Source of the DNA: Lacinutrix neustonica
Lineage (GTDB): Bacteria; Bacteroidota; Bacteroidia; Flavobacteriales; Flavobacteriaceae
Reading direction: 5' to 3'
Length of the DNA: 64,000 nucleotides
Assembly: GCF_026625145.1 (NCBI RefSeq)
Contig: NZ_CP113088.1
Coordinates: 744,001-808,000 of the forward strand
Below, piece after piece: positions 30,548 through 41,100 of the stretch. Each line of letters starts with the position of its first letter. Position 1 is the first letter of the stretch. The notes beneath the pieces are model-generated. The model made no database searches and was not told the DNA's origin. It worked only from the letters and a program-made list of their open reading frames with translations. A program made the position numbers and the translations under genes.

Positions 30548-32267
30548 ATGGAACACTTTGTAGTATCGGCAAGAAAGTATCGTCCGCAAACGTTTAAAGA
30601 CGTTGTTGGGCAAACGGCTATTACAAATACTTTATTGAATGCTATAGAAAACAATCATCTAGCACAAGCGTTATTGTTTACAGGACCTCGAGGTGTTGGA
30701 AAAACAAGTTGCGCCCGTATTCTTGCTAAAATGATTAATAGCGATGGTAATGAAACAGGTGATGAAGATTTTGCATTTAATATTTTTGAATTAGATGCCG
30801 CTTCTAATAACTCGGTGGATGATATTAGAAGTTTAACCGATCAAGTACGTATACCGCCACAAGTTGGTAAATATAAAGTCTATATTATTGATGAGGTTCA
30901 CATGCTCTCTCAAGCGGCCTTTAATGCCTTTTTAAAAACGTTAGAAGAGCCACCAAAACATTGTATCTTTATTCTAGCAACTACTGAAAAGCATAAAATC
31001 ATCCCAACCATTCTCTCACGCTGTCAGATTTTTGATTTTAAGCGTATTACTGTTAAGGACGCTAAAGATTACTTAAAATATATTGCAAAAGAACAAGGGA
31101 TTACTGCCGAAGATGATGCACTTCATATTATCGCTCAAAAAGCAGATGGCGCTATGCGAGATGCCTTGTCTATTTTTGATCGTGTGGTTAGTTTTTCAGG
31201 GAAAAATCTTACGCGACAAGCGGTCACAGAAAATTTAAATGTTCCGGATTACGAAACGTATTTTACCAGCACCGATTTTATAATTGACAATAAAATACCT
31301 GAGTTATTACTTCAGTTTAATGACACCTTATCCAAAGGCTTCGATGGCCATCATTTTATTGCCGGCTTAGCTTCCCATTTTAGAGACCTCTTGGTTTGTA
31401 AAAATCCTACTACCATTGAATTACTAGAAGTGGGCGAACAAACCAAAGCGAAATATATCGAACAGTCTAAAAAAGCCTCTCAGGCCTTTCTGTTAAAAGG
31501 CATTGAACTGGCCAACGACACCGACCTAAAATACAAGACCAGCAAAAACCAACGATTACTTGTTGAACTTTGTCTCATGCAGCTTGCCTCTATCACTTTT
31601 GATGGAGAAAAAAAAATAGCAGTCGGTTCATAATTCCGCCTTCCTATTTTAAGCGCATTGGTATTACCCCTGTTCCCGTAAAACGGCCTAAAACCGAGGA
31701 AACTACACCCGTTCAAGCTACGGAAGAAAAGGTTGTTAAGCCCGAAGTAGCGACGGTCGCTAAAGTGGCGTCTCCCAAACCAAAAATTGTTTTAACTACA
31801 GATAAAAAACCAAGATCTGGCTTATCTTTAAGTAGTATTCGCGCGAAAAAAGAGCACATTGCACAGCAAAAAGATAATGAGCCGAGACGAAGAAAATCTG
31901 CCTAGAGAGCCATTTAATCAAGATGAGCTTTTAGAAGTATGGAGTGCTTTTGTCTCGCGTATTGAAGCCGAAGGCAAAATGAATTTGGCCTCTATTTTAT
32001 CAATAGATACACCAACATTAAAGGGAACAACAATACACTTAACCTTTCCAAACGCTACAAATAAAGTAGAAGTGGAACGACAATCCTTCGATTTACTTCA
32101 GTATTTACGCAAGCATTTAAAGAACTATGATATCGCTCTCGGATATAGAAGTTAATGAAGAAATGCAAAAGAAATTTGCTTATACTCCTGAAGAAAAATA
32201 CGAGAAACTAAAAGAGAAAAATCCGAATATCGAATTACTTCGTAAAACTTTTGATTTAGATCTTTAA
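30548..32267 (+). CDS. dnaX: DNA polymerase III subunits gamma and tau (three frame breaks)
   Basis: Clamp loader ATPase. FTGPRGVGKTSCARILAK (Walker A), YIIDEVHMLS (Walker B), TTEKHKIIPTILSRCQIFDFKR (sensor 1/SRC) are clear in the first 361 codons, which cover domains I-III. The first break is at 31608-31630: a run of nine A, followed by GCAGTCGGTTC. Adding one A, or restoring CCGG as TCCGG, continues the frame into FIIPPSYFKRI. Further breaks at 31882-31886 (CCGAG) and 32138-32142 (CTCGG) are typical CCGG lesions; restored, they give EPDEENLPREPF and IAPDIEVNEEMQKK. The full tau-like protein has about 573 residues. One short product ends at 31633. Confidence 0.92.
31608..31616 (+). other. 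Nine-A run in dnaX, possible slippage site
   Basis: A homopolymer of nine A within codons of GEKK, followed 15 bases later by an in-frame TAA. Homopolymer A runs in dnaX cause programmed slippage in some bacteria (for example Thermus). A neighbouring TCGG that could be a broken CCGG offers a simpler explanation. Confidence 0.35.
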
Positions 32268-32362
32268 ATTGGCCGTAGGTGGCCTTGACGAAAGACCTAA
32301 AAATACAGACTCCCTTTTTTGATTATTGGTTACCTTTGTATCACTTTAATAGTTTAAGGTTA

Positions 32363-32941
32363 ATGAATAAATTTATACTACTCATTTTAATTACTCTTAT
32401 TGGCCTATTGAGCTGCGATGGCCGTGATCGCGTATATAAAACAAACGCTGAAGTTTTAAAAGCACATCAATTGCTGGATTTATTTTCAGAACGGGTTACA
32501 TATGTGCCTGAGAAATACACAACAGTTGTCACGGACACCATTTTAAGTAATGGTTTTAGAATAAAGATTAAGGCATATATAGATATGGAAAACGCCGTAT
32601 TAAAGATATCTCATAGCGATGGTTTAAAGGATAAAAAACATTTTAGAAACAGAAAAGCGGAAATCACTGTTAAAAAAAATAATAAACTCATTTTTTCAAA
32701 AATTATTGACAATGATTTCTTTTTAAAAATTAATCCTAATTTAAAAGATTCTCTCCGAATTACATCATTAATGAGGCCTACGCAGTATACGATGATTCCT
32801 TTATAACAAATACAGTAAACTTTACATTTTTATTCTATAACCCTCAAAGCCGAGAAAACAAGATCTTTTGTGCTCTTTATTAATGAGCGGGGTAAATACC
32901 ACATAGAAGAAAATACGTTTGAAAAAAACAATAAATTTTAA
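32363..32941 (+). CDS. Small lipoprotein of unknown function (two frame breaks)
   Basis: Lipoprotein signal (FILLILITLIGLLSC, Cys 16), then a domain rich in Lys and Thr that I do not recognise (VYKTNAEVLKAHQLLDLF, LSNGFRIKIKAYIDM). The frame breaks at 32755-32757 (CCG for CCGG) and 32850-32854 (CCGAG for CCGG). Restored, the C-terminus reads NEAYAVYDDSFITNTVNF and ends RGKYHIEENTFEKNNKF, with the stop one base before the miaE start. The gene would have about 193 codons and be tightly coupled to miaE. Start ATG at 32363. Confidence 0.72.
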
Positions 32942-32942
32942 T

Positions 32943-33525
32943 ATGCTAGGACTTAAACTACCCACAGACCCACGTTGGGTTAACATTGTAGAAAAAAACA
33001 TAGAGGACATTTTAACCGATCACGCGTTTTGCGAGCAAAAAGCAACGAGTACTGCTATATCTTTAATCGTAAGCTTTCCGTAATACACCGATTTGGTACA
33101 AGAGATGGTTGCTTTAGTTAAGGAAGAGATTAGCCACTTTAAAATGGTTCATGATCTCATTATTGAAAATGGCTGGACTTTAGGCCGCGATCGCAAGGAC
33201 GATTACGTCGCCAAACTCATTACTTTTTTCCCTAAAGGCGGCAGCAGAACCACACAATTAGTACACAGGCTATTATATGCGGCCTTAATAGAGGCCGAGA
33301 AGTTGCGAACGGTTTCGTCTGCTTTCTGAAGAACTGGAAGACAAAACATTAGCTGAATTTTACAGAAAATTGATGGTGAGTGAAGCCAACCACTACACCA
33401 TGTTCTTAGGTTTTGCCGGACAATACGGAGATCGAAAAGAGGTTGATGAGAAATGGGAAGGTTTGCTGGATTATGAAGCAGAAATCATGAAGGACCTCAG
33501 TAAAAGCGAAACCATTCACGGTTAA
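32943..33525 (+). CDS. miaE: tRNA 2-methylthio-N6-isopentenyladenosine hydroxylase-like (nonsense and frame break)
   Basis: Diiron monooxygenase that hydroxylates the isopentenyl group at A37 of tRNA. Iron ligands sit in HAFCEQKATS, KEEISHFKMVHD (ExxH) and EANHYTMF (ExxH). The ORF has TAA at 33081-33083 (CCGT for CCGG, restored as SFPEYTDLV) and a frameshift at 33295-33299 (CCGAG for CCGG, restored as LIEAGSCERFRLLSEELED). The restored protein has about 194 residues, normal for the flavobacterial type. It follows the small lipoprotein by one base. Confidence 0.88.
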
Positions 33526-33542
33526 ATAAACACATAAACAAA

Positions 33543-33570
33543 ATGCCAATACAAAAGTACTGGCATATTT
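33543..33570. terminator. Terminator between miaE and the convergent membrane protein gene
   Basis: ATGCCA, one mismatch, TAC, AAAA loop, GTA, TGGCAT followed by ATTT. Weak T tract but well placed between convergent genes. Confidence 0.6.
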
Positions 33571-33591
33571 AGTTTGTGTTTGTTGGTTTGG

Positions 33592-34124
33592 TTAAAATTT
33601 CACGCCAAAACCTATTTGTATGTTCGTGTTTTTAGCGTCTAAATTGGTTTTATCATCATATATGTTAGTGACGCCATAGGTGTACCTAAAATCTATAAAT
33701 AAATGATCTGAGAGATAATATTCTAAGGCTCCAATGCCTGAAAAGGCTAAGTTTTTCTTTTCATCCTCATAATCATGTCCTTTAACACTTAGCTGTGGCC
33801 CAACTCCTATTACTAAGAATTTAGCGAATTCGTATTTTAAAAGTAGGGGTAGCTGAATGTAATCAATACGAAGAAATTCTTCTTTAGCCCCTTCTGCAGA
33901 AAATTGAATCTCCGGAGCAAACGACAAATTTTCAGCAATTCTTGATTCGACAAAGAAACCAATGGCCAATCCATTTCTGTGTTCATTAGAAATACCGGCT
34001 GGTACTTCGGTTCAAAATTTAAATTGGAGCTGTTATAGCCTGCCCGAAAACCATAAACTGTATTTTGTGAAAAGCCATAAAGTGATACTAAAGCGAGGGA
34101 CAATAGGAGTACGTGTTTTTTCAT
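33592..34124 (-). CDS. Outer membrane beta-barrel protein (PorT-like family), frame break at 34008-34010
   Basis: Signal peptide (LLLSLALVSLYGFSQ) followed by an eight-stranded barrel of the outer membrane beta-barrel family (PF13568 type): VYGFRAGYNSSNLNF, NGLAIGFFVESRIAENLSF, PEIQFSAEGAK, DYIQLPLLLKYEF, and the end NTNIQIGFGVKF. The two parts are joined when plus TTCGG is restored to TTCCGG, giving NFEPEVPAGISNEHRNG. Restored length is about 177 residues, typical. Function is structural or unknown. Confidence 0.85.
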
Positions 34125-34219
34125 GAAAATAAATTTATATTGAGTGATCGATAGAAAAATTACTACTAACTAAGATATATTATTTTCACAAAAATGAATG
34201 AATTAAAAGATAAAGTGCA

Positions 34220-35131
34220 TCATTTTAACTTTGAATGGCTCAAAACAGTTTCGTTATAGACACTTTTTATGATGCCATCTGCTAATCCTATTTTTGGAAC
34301 ATAAATATCTTTTGCACCACTCCATTTCATTGCAGATAAATAAATTCGTGTGGCAGGAATAATAACATCGGCTCTATCTTGATTCAAATCAAGTTGGGTA
34401 ATTCGCTCTTCGTAGGAATGCGATTGAAGCATGTTATAATAAGACGTTAAATAGAAATAGGTTAATGGCTTACCAATAGCTTTTCCTGAAATTTTAAAAA
34501 TCTTATTAATGTTGCCACCAGAGCCAATAACATCTACCTTTTCATAGTCTTTGGTTTGCATTTTTATCCAAGCTTCTAACTCTTGCCAGGTTTCTTTTTT
34601 AACAATATCATTTAGCAATCTAACGGTGCCAATTTTGAATGATTTTGACACGGTTTTATCTCCATTGTGGATGACGCTAAACTCGGTACTTCCACCACCA
34701 ACATCTACATACAAGTAAGTTTTATTATTGTCAATAAAAGCATGTAAATCTGTGGCTGCAATTATAGCGGCTTCTTCTTCTCCTTCAATAATATCAATAG
34801 GAATTCCTGTTTTCTTTAATATTAGTTTAGACACCTCCTTGCCATTGTTTGCTTCGCGCATGGCAGAGGTTGCACAGGCTTTAAATTTATCTACACGGTG
34901 GGATTTCATCAATAATGCAAAAGCTTGCATGGTATCCACCATACGCTGTGTGCTTTCTGCTGAGATTTCAGAATTCAAGAAGACATCAGCCCCTAAACGA
35001 ATAGGTACTCGAACTAACGAACTTTTTCTAAATATTGTGGGTTTATCTTTTTCTTCTATAATATTAGATATCAGCAACCTCACAGCATTAGATCCAATAT
35101 CTATAGCAGCATATTTTAAAATTTTAAGCAT
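34220..35131 (-). CDS. ppx: Exopolyphosphatase / guanosine pentaphosphatase (Ppx/GppA)
   Basis: ASKHA-fold phosphatase. N-terminal YAAIDIGSNAVRLLISNI (phosphate loop 1), central YVDVGGGSTEFSVI (loop 2) and VIGSGGNINKIFK. 303 residues correspond to the short form without the C-terminal HD domain, common in Bacteroidota. It follows ppk1 without a gap (ppk1 stop at 35132-35134), so polyP synthesis and breakdown are encoded in one transcript. Confidence 0.93.
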   Translation of the reverse strand: MLKILKYAAIDIGSNAVRLLISNIIEEKDKPTIFRKSSLVRVPIRLGADVFLNSEISAESTQRMVDTMQAFALLMKSHRVDKFKACATSAMREANNGKEVSKLILKKTGIPIDIIEGEEEAAIIAATDLHAFIDNNKTYLYVDVGGGSTEFSVIHNGDKTVSKSFKIGTVRLLNDIVKKETWQELEAWIKMQTKDYEKVDVIGSGGNINKIFKISGKAIGKPLTYFYLTSYYNMLQSHSYEERITQLDLNQDRADVIIPATRIYLSAMKWSGAKDIYVPKIGLADGIIKSVYNETVLSHSKLK

Positions 35132-37189
35132 TTAGTGTAGCTTGTTTTTATAGTATTCATAAGTCTCAAATTGAGTTCTTATTCTTGGTTTATTATTCTT
35201 TTTGTATTTATTTTTTTGAGTTTTATCTAAAATTCTTGCCTTCACGTTATCATTCCAACAAATTTCAAAGGTATCTATCAATTCTGCTTTTATTTCTTCG
35301 TCATAAATAGGACAGCTCACCTCTACCCTGTTCTCTATGTTGCGTGTCATCCAATCTGCAGAGGAAATATATACTTTGGGCTTATTATCATTACAAAAAG
35401 TATATAATCGAGTATGCTCTAAAAATTTGTCAATAATACTAATGACTTCAATGTTCTCACTCATATTTGGAATCCCTGGAACCAAACAACAAATACCACG
35501 AACAACCATTCTTATCTGTACTCCTGCTCTACTTGCTTCATAAAGCTTATCAATCATTTTATAGCTTGAGATACTATTCATTTTTAAATGAATATAAGCG
35601 GGTTTTCCTTCTAATTTGTTTGCTATTTCCTGATCAATCAAGTTGAAAAACACATTTCTAGTATAATGCGGAGAGGTAATAATATGTTTATATCTATAAA
35701 TCTTATAGTTTACAGAAAAGAAACTAAATATTTTATTGATGTCTTTCAATATTTTTGGATTGGCCGTAAAAAGCGTGTAGTCTGTATAAACTTTAGCCGT
35801 AGATTCGTTAAAATTCCCGGTACTTATAAAACCATAGCGCACGATTCTATTGTTTTCCTCCCGTTCTACGATACACATTTTACTATGTACTTTAAGCCCC
35901 TGCACTCCAAAAATTAACTGCACCCCTTCGCGCTGCATTTGCTCAGCATATTCTATATTCGCTTGCTCGTCAAAACGGGCTTGAATTTCCATAGAGACCG
36001 TTACTTTTTTTCCATTAATCGCAGCATTAATAAGAGAACTTGCTACTTGTGAAATTTGTGCTAATCTATATATGGTTATTTTTATTGTTTTTACATTTGG
36101 ATCGAGTGCGGCCTCTCTTAAAAATTTAACCGTGTAGGCAAAAGTATGGTATGGCGTGTATTGCAGATAATCTTTTTTTGCAATGGCTTCAAAAATACTC
36201 GTTTCTAAGCTTAATCCTTTTATAGGTAAAGGTTGTATTTTTTCATATAATAAATCTGCTCTTCCTAAACTTGGGAAACTCATGTAGTCACGACGGTTGT
36301 GATATCGCCCTCCAGGAATGATGCTGTCTGAAGTCTCTATCCCCATCTTCTCCATTAAAAAATGCAGTGTTTTCTCATCGATAGTTTTGTCATAAACAAA
36401 GCGAATAGGTTCCCCGTCTTGTCTGTCCTTTACACTATCACTTATTTTTTCCATGAAACTCTTACTCAAGTCACTTTCTAAATCCAATTCTGCATCCCTA
36501 GTGATTTTAATCATATGAGCAGTAATCGATTTGTAATCGAAAATATTAAAAATGTCATGCAAACAATACCTTAATAAGTCATCCACCAAAATGACATATT
36601 GCTTATTATCTTCGTTAGGTAAGACGACGAATCGTTCCATCGTTTTAGAAATTTCAACTAAGGCATAACGGTTTTTACCTGAGTTCAATGCCATGTTTAC
36701 CGCCAAGTAGGCTGCGCTATCTTTAAGATTAGGAATGGAAATTTCATCATCAAGAATGATAGTCACTAAAGCAGGACTAATGTTTTGAATAAAATAATTT
36801 TTAACGAAATCATGCTGTTTTTTTGTAATTTGATTTTCGCTTATGATATAAATATGTTCTTTTTTTAACTTAGAGTGAATGCTGCTAAGAATCTCTAAAC
36901 TAGCCGACTGGTGTTTAATTGCTATCTGAGTGATAATCTCCAATAATTGAGACGCCTTTATACCTCCTAGTTCACTTTTCCCCCCTCTACCAGCTTCATC
37001 AATACGCTTAACTGTGGCATATCGTACCTTAAAAAATTCATCTAAGTTATTTGAGAAAATTCCCAAAAAACGAAGGCGTTCTATTAATGGAACAGTCTCA
37101 TCTGAAGCTTCTTGAAGCACACGCTCATTAAACTGCAACCAACTTAACTCTCTATTGATATACGTATTAACTTTAGATTTTTTAATCAT
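35132..37189 (-). CDS. ppk1: Polyphosphate kinase 1
   Basis: Reversible synthesis of polyphosphate from ATP. Family segments: YINRELSWLQFNERVLQEA at the N-terminus, EIQARFDEQANIEYAEQ and GLKVHSKMCIVERE in the first catalytic domain (phospho-His region), SADWMTRNIENRVEVSCPI in the second. The ATG at 37189 (MIKKSKVNTY) is preferred to the TTG at 37198. About 685 residues, intact frame, normal length. Upstream lies the sixA gene, downstream ppx. Confidence 0.95.
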   Translation of the reverse strand: MIKKSKVNTYINRELSWLQFNERVLQEASDETVPLIERLRFLGIFSNNLDEFFKVRYATVKRIDEAGRGGKSELGGIKASQLLEIITQIAIKHQSASLEILSSIHSKLKKEHIYIISENQITKKQHDFVKNYFIQNISPALVTIILDDEISIPNLKDSAAYLAVNMALNSGKNRYALVEISKTMERFVVLPNEDNKQYVILVDDLLRYCLHDIFNIFDYKSITAHMIKITRDAELDLESDLSKSFMEKISDSVKDRQDGEPIRFVYDKTIDEKTLHFLMEKMGIETSDSIIPGGRYHNRRDYMSFPSLGRADLLYEKIQPLPIKGLSLETSIFEAIAKKDYLQYTPYHTFAYTVKFLREAALDPNVKTIKITIYRLAQISQVASSLINAAINGKKVTVSMEIQARFDEQANIEYAEQMQREGVQLIFGVQGLKVHSKMCIVEREENNRIVRYGFISTGNFNESTAKVYTDYTLFTANPKILKDINKIFSFFSVNYKIYRYKHIITSPHYTRNVFFNLIDQEIANKLEGKPAYIHLKMNSISSYKMIDKLYEASRAGVQIRMVVRGICCLVPGIPNMSENIEVISIIDKFLEHTRLYTFCNDNKPKVYISSADWMTRNIENRVEVSCPIYDEEIKAELIDTFEICWNDNVKARILDKTQKNKYKKNNKPRIRTQFETYEYYKNKLH

Positions 37190-37254
37190 TAAAAACAATA
37201 TTTATAGCAAATATATTCTATTGTTCTCATTAAATTAAATACTGCATGTTAGTA

Positions 37255-37764
37255 TTACCTTAAATCTTTTGGAAAAACAATTAATTTAGTGTCTCCTTTT
37301 TTTAAATCCTTCCAACGGTCTATATTAAAATCTATTTCAACAAATCCGGAAGTTGTCATATTACTTATTGGCGTACTTCCCAACTGATTGACCACGTTGG
37401 TCATGGCATAGTTATGACCAAAAATTAGCACTTTATCGATAGAATTATCACAAGATTTCAAAACATTCAATAACCCTTCCCCCGAAAAGTCATAAAGGGC
37501 TTTAATATACTCTGTTTTTACCGAATTGAGCGCTAAATTTTCTATAAAGATATCGGCTGTTAATCTGGTTCTATTTGCAGAACTACACAAAATTAAATCA
37601 GGATCTATCGCTTTGTTTTTAAGATAATTAGATACTAAATTAGCATCTTTAATGCCTCTTTTTTTTAGGGGTCTATCAAAATCGGAGTCGTTGTTATTCC
37701 AGCAAGATTTTGCATGTCTTACAAAATACACTGTTTTAACACTTTTAATCGTATTAATTTGCAT
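37255..37764 (-). CDS. sixA: SixA-like histidine phosphatase
   Basis: Phosphoglycerate-mutase-fold phosphatase of 169 residues with the catalytic motif YFVRHAKSCWNN (RHG-type, His near residue 16), LCSSANRTRLTADIF and FGHNYAMTNVVNQL (second His). SixA removes phosphate from phospho-histidine proteins; other phosphatases share the fold, so the substrate is uncertain. It precedes ppk1 in the same direction, suggesting a phosphate-related transcript (inference). Confidence 0.88.
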   Translation of the reverse strand: MQINTIKSVKTVYFVRHAKSCWNNNDSDFDRPLKKRGIKDANLVSNYLKNKAIDPDLILCSSANRTRLTADIFIENLALNSVKTEYIKALYDFSGEGLLNVLKSCDNSIDKVLIFGHNYAMTNVVNQLGSTPISNMTTSGFVEIDFNIDRWKDLKKGDTKLIVFPKDLR

Positions 37765-38121
37765 TTTATCCTTTTTTATGGTTTTTTATTATGTTTTTAA
37801 CATTTTAACGAGTATTTAAGTTATTTAACTCTTTTTTTTGAATTAATATATAAATACTGTTTCATTTGTATATGCTATTAACATCTGAACAATTTAACCT
37901 AAGTTCCCCTTAAACTGTGAATAATTAAGTTGCAATTATTTATTAGCATATTAATTAAAAAAATGAGTATGTTATAAAATTACTTTAGACTTATTTATCA
38001 GCCTTTTGTGCTTTATTGAATTATATTTTACTTTTTATTCAATAGCAATACAGCCTAACGCAATTTCTGTAATATTCACTCTAGGAATATATAACATCAG
38101 TACTAACTAAAAATAATTAAT
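37765..38121. other. Intergenic region between sixA and the adhesin
   Basis: About 357 bases, very AT-rich, between divergent genes; it should hold both promoters. I see no clear consensus element, hairpin or small ORF. Confidence 0.5.
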
Positions 38122-41100
38122 TTGAAAATTTTATCCAAAAATTATTCGAGTTTAGTTTTATTTATACTTTTTGCATTTGGGGCAAATATTGCAACAGCTC
38201 AAGTTAAAAAGATTTTCACTCCTCGCTATAACGAAACCATAAGTGGTGATGTTACCATGATTGCAAATAATGTTTTATCGAGAACAGCCACCACAGATTA
38301 CAATGGAGAAGATGGCAATCACGATTTTTCTGACAATGTTTATGTTGATATAGATAACGATCCGAGCACTTTTAATTCTAGCAGTGCAAATTTATCTAAC
38401 CCTAAGCCTAATGCAGCATGTTTAACTATAGAAAGCGTATTACTCTATTGGGCTGCAGCTGACAAAGGAAATATCCAAAATGGTGTTGAACTTGATAATC
38501 AACCCAATTGGAATTTTAACGAAGTGAAATTAATGCTACCAAACCAAGTAGCATATACTACTATTGTTGCAGACGACATTATTTATAGGGGGCGTGATGA
38601 AAATCCGCATTTTATGAATGATCCTTATATCTGTGTAAAAGATATCACCTCCGATGTTCAAAATCTAAACAATCCTTTCGGAAAATATCAAGTCGCCAAT
38701 GTAGAAGCAAAAACTGGTGCTTTAACCTCTCATGCCAGTTCTAACACGGGTACATCAGGGGGGTGGCAAATGGTAGTTGTATATAGTAGTCCATCGTTGC
38801 GAATGAAAAACATAACATTATTTGATGGCTATGCACATATTAAAAGTGCTGCTCCAAGTATAGACGTACTTTTCGATGGTTTTCAAACGGTTCCCAACGG
38901 TGCTGTGAAAGCAGATGTGGTCATGGGTGCACTTGAAGGAGATAGAGATATTAGTGGGGATAAACTACAAATAAAAAATGTAGCAAATACCTTTGTAGAC
39001 TTAGATGCGCCTCTAAGAGATGCCAACAACTTCTTCAATAGTAGAATAACAAAAGGACCTAGTAATGGTAATAATAATTTTACAGATAGAAATCCAGCCA
39101 GTACTAATACATTAGGGTTTGATGCCTCCATTTTTCCTTTGTCAAATAATGGAAACTCACTTATAACGAATAATCAAACGTCAGCAACGTTTCGCATAAC
39201 GTCGACTCAAGAGACCTATGGGTTGTATTTATTGGGCCTCGCTATAGAAGTCTATAAGCCGGTTTTAGAAATGATTGTTATAGGGACACCATCATCTGTA
39301 ACCCCTCAAGCGAATCCGACAAATGTAAATTTTAATCCGGAAATAACGAATTCAGGGAATGACAATGCAGAAAATGCAGTATTGACAACTACAATACCTC
39401 CTGTGGCAACCTTGGTAGAACCAATAATAGGCTTGCCTTCAGGAGTAAGCTATACCTTTGATACCAATACTAATGTTTTAACATTCAATGTTGCAAATGG
39501 CGTTTTTGATATTGGAAACCCGTAATTAAATATTAATTTTCAAACTCAAATAAAAGACAAATGCTATTTTTTAGAAAATGGTTGTATGGATTCCTTTGCC
39601 ATTGAGTTCGAAGCCAATTATAACGGTGAAATTAATCCTATAGTTCAAACTTCCAACAGTTCTAATTCAACCAATGCCTGTGGGGTTGGAAACAATCTTC
39701 CAACAATAATCACTATTAACGATCCTTCTCCTGCAAATTGGATAACAAATCCTGGAGCTCTTGATGTCACTTTGGAATGTGCAAATGCTTCGGAATTAGA
39801 AGATGCTCAAGCATTAGCTCCTATAGCTTCTTGTTCAGGATTAACTCCTATTAAAACTGCAGGACCATTTGTACCAAATAACAGTTCGTGCTCTACAAAC
39901 GGTAGTTATACTAACACTTGGACATTTACTGATGCTTGTGGAAACAGCATAGCCAACTACGTACAAATCATTACTCTAAATGATACTACTGGTCCAGATC
40001 TATCGAACTGTACGGTAACTAGTGAGACCTTAGAATGTGCAGGGACGGATAACGAAGCGGTGGCCGATGCTTGGAACGCTAATAACATAACCGCTCTGCA
40101 AACCTGCGGAACGGATGCTTGTGATGCCGATGCTACCAATACAGTGACTTCAGATTACGATTTTAACAACCTAAGCTCGACTTGTGGCCTTGGGGGAACC
40201 ATTACCGTTATCTATACCGTAGCCGATGATTGTGGTAATACCACCAACCTTACGGCGACACTTACTCTAGAAGATACCATTGGTCCAGATCTATCGAACT
40301 GTACGGTAACTAGTGAGACCTTAGAATGTGCAGGGACGGATAACGAAGCGGTGGCCGATGCTTGGAACGCTAATAACATAACCGCTCCGGAAACCTGCGG
40401 AACGGATGCTTGTGATGCCGATGCTACCAATACAGTGACTTCAGATTACGATTTTAATAACCTAAGCACGACTTGTGGCCTTGGGGGAACCATTACCGTT
40501 ATCTATACTGTAGCCGATGATTGTGGTAACACCACCAACCTTACGGCGACACTTACTCTAGAAGATACCATTGGTCCAGATCTATCGAACTGTACGGTAA
40601 CTAGTGAGACCTTAGAATGTGCAGGGACGGATAACGAAGCGGTGGCCGATGCTTGGAACGCTAATAACATAACCGCTCCGGAAACCTGCGGAACGGATGC
40701 TTGTGATGCCGATGCTACCAATACAGTGACTTCAGATTACGATTTTAATAACCTAAGCACGACTTGTGGCCTTGGGGGAACCATTACCGTTATCTATACT
40801 GTAGCCGATGATTGTGGTAACACCACCAACCTTACGGCGACACTTACTCTAGAAGATACCATTGGTCCAGATCTATCGAACTGTACGGTAACTAGTGAGA
40901 CCTTAGAATGTGCTGGGACGGATAACGAAGCGGTGGCCGATGCTTGGAACGCTAATAACATAACCGCTCTGCAAACCTGCGGAACGGATGCTTGTGATGC
41001 CGATGCTACCAATACAGTGACTTCAGATTACGATTTTAATAACCTAAGCACGACTTGTGGCCTTGGGGGAACCATTACCGTTATCTATACCGTAGCCGAT

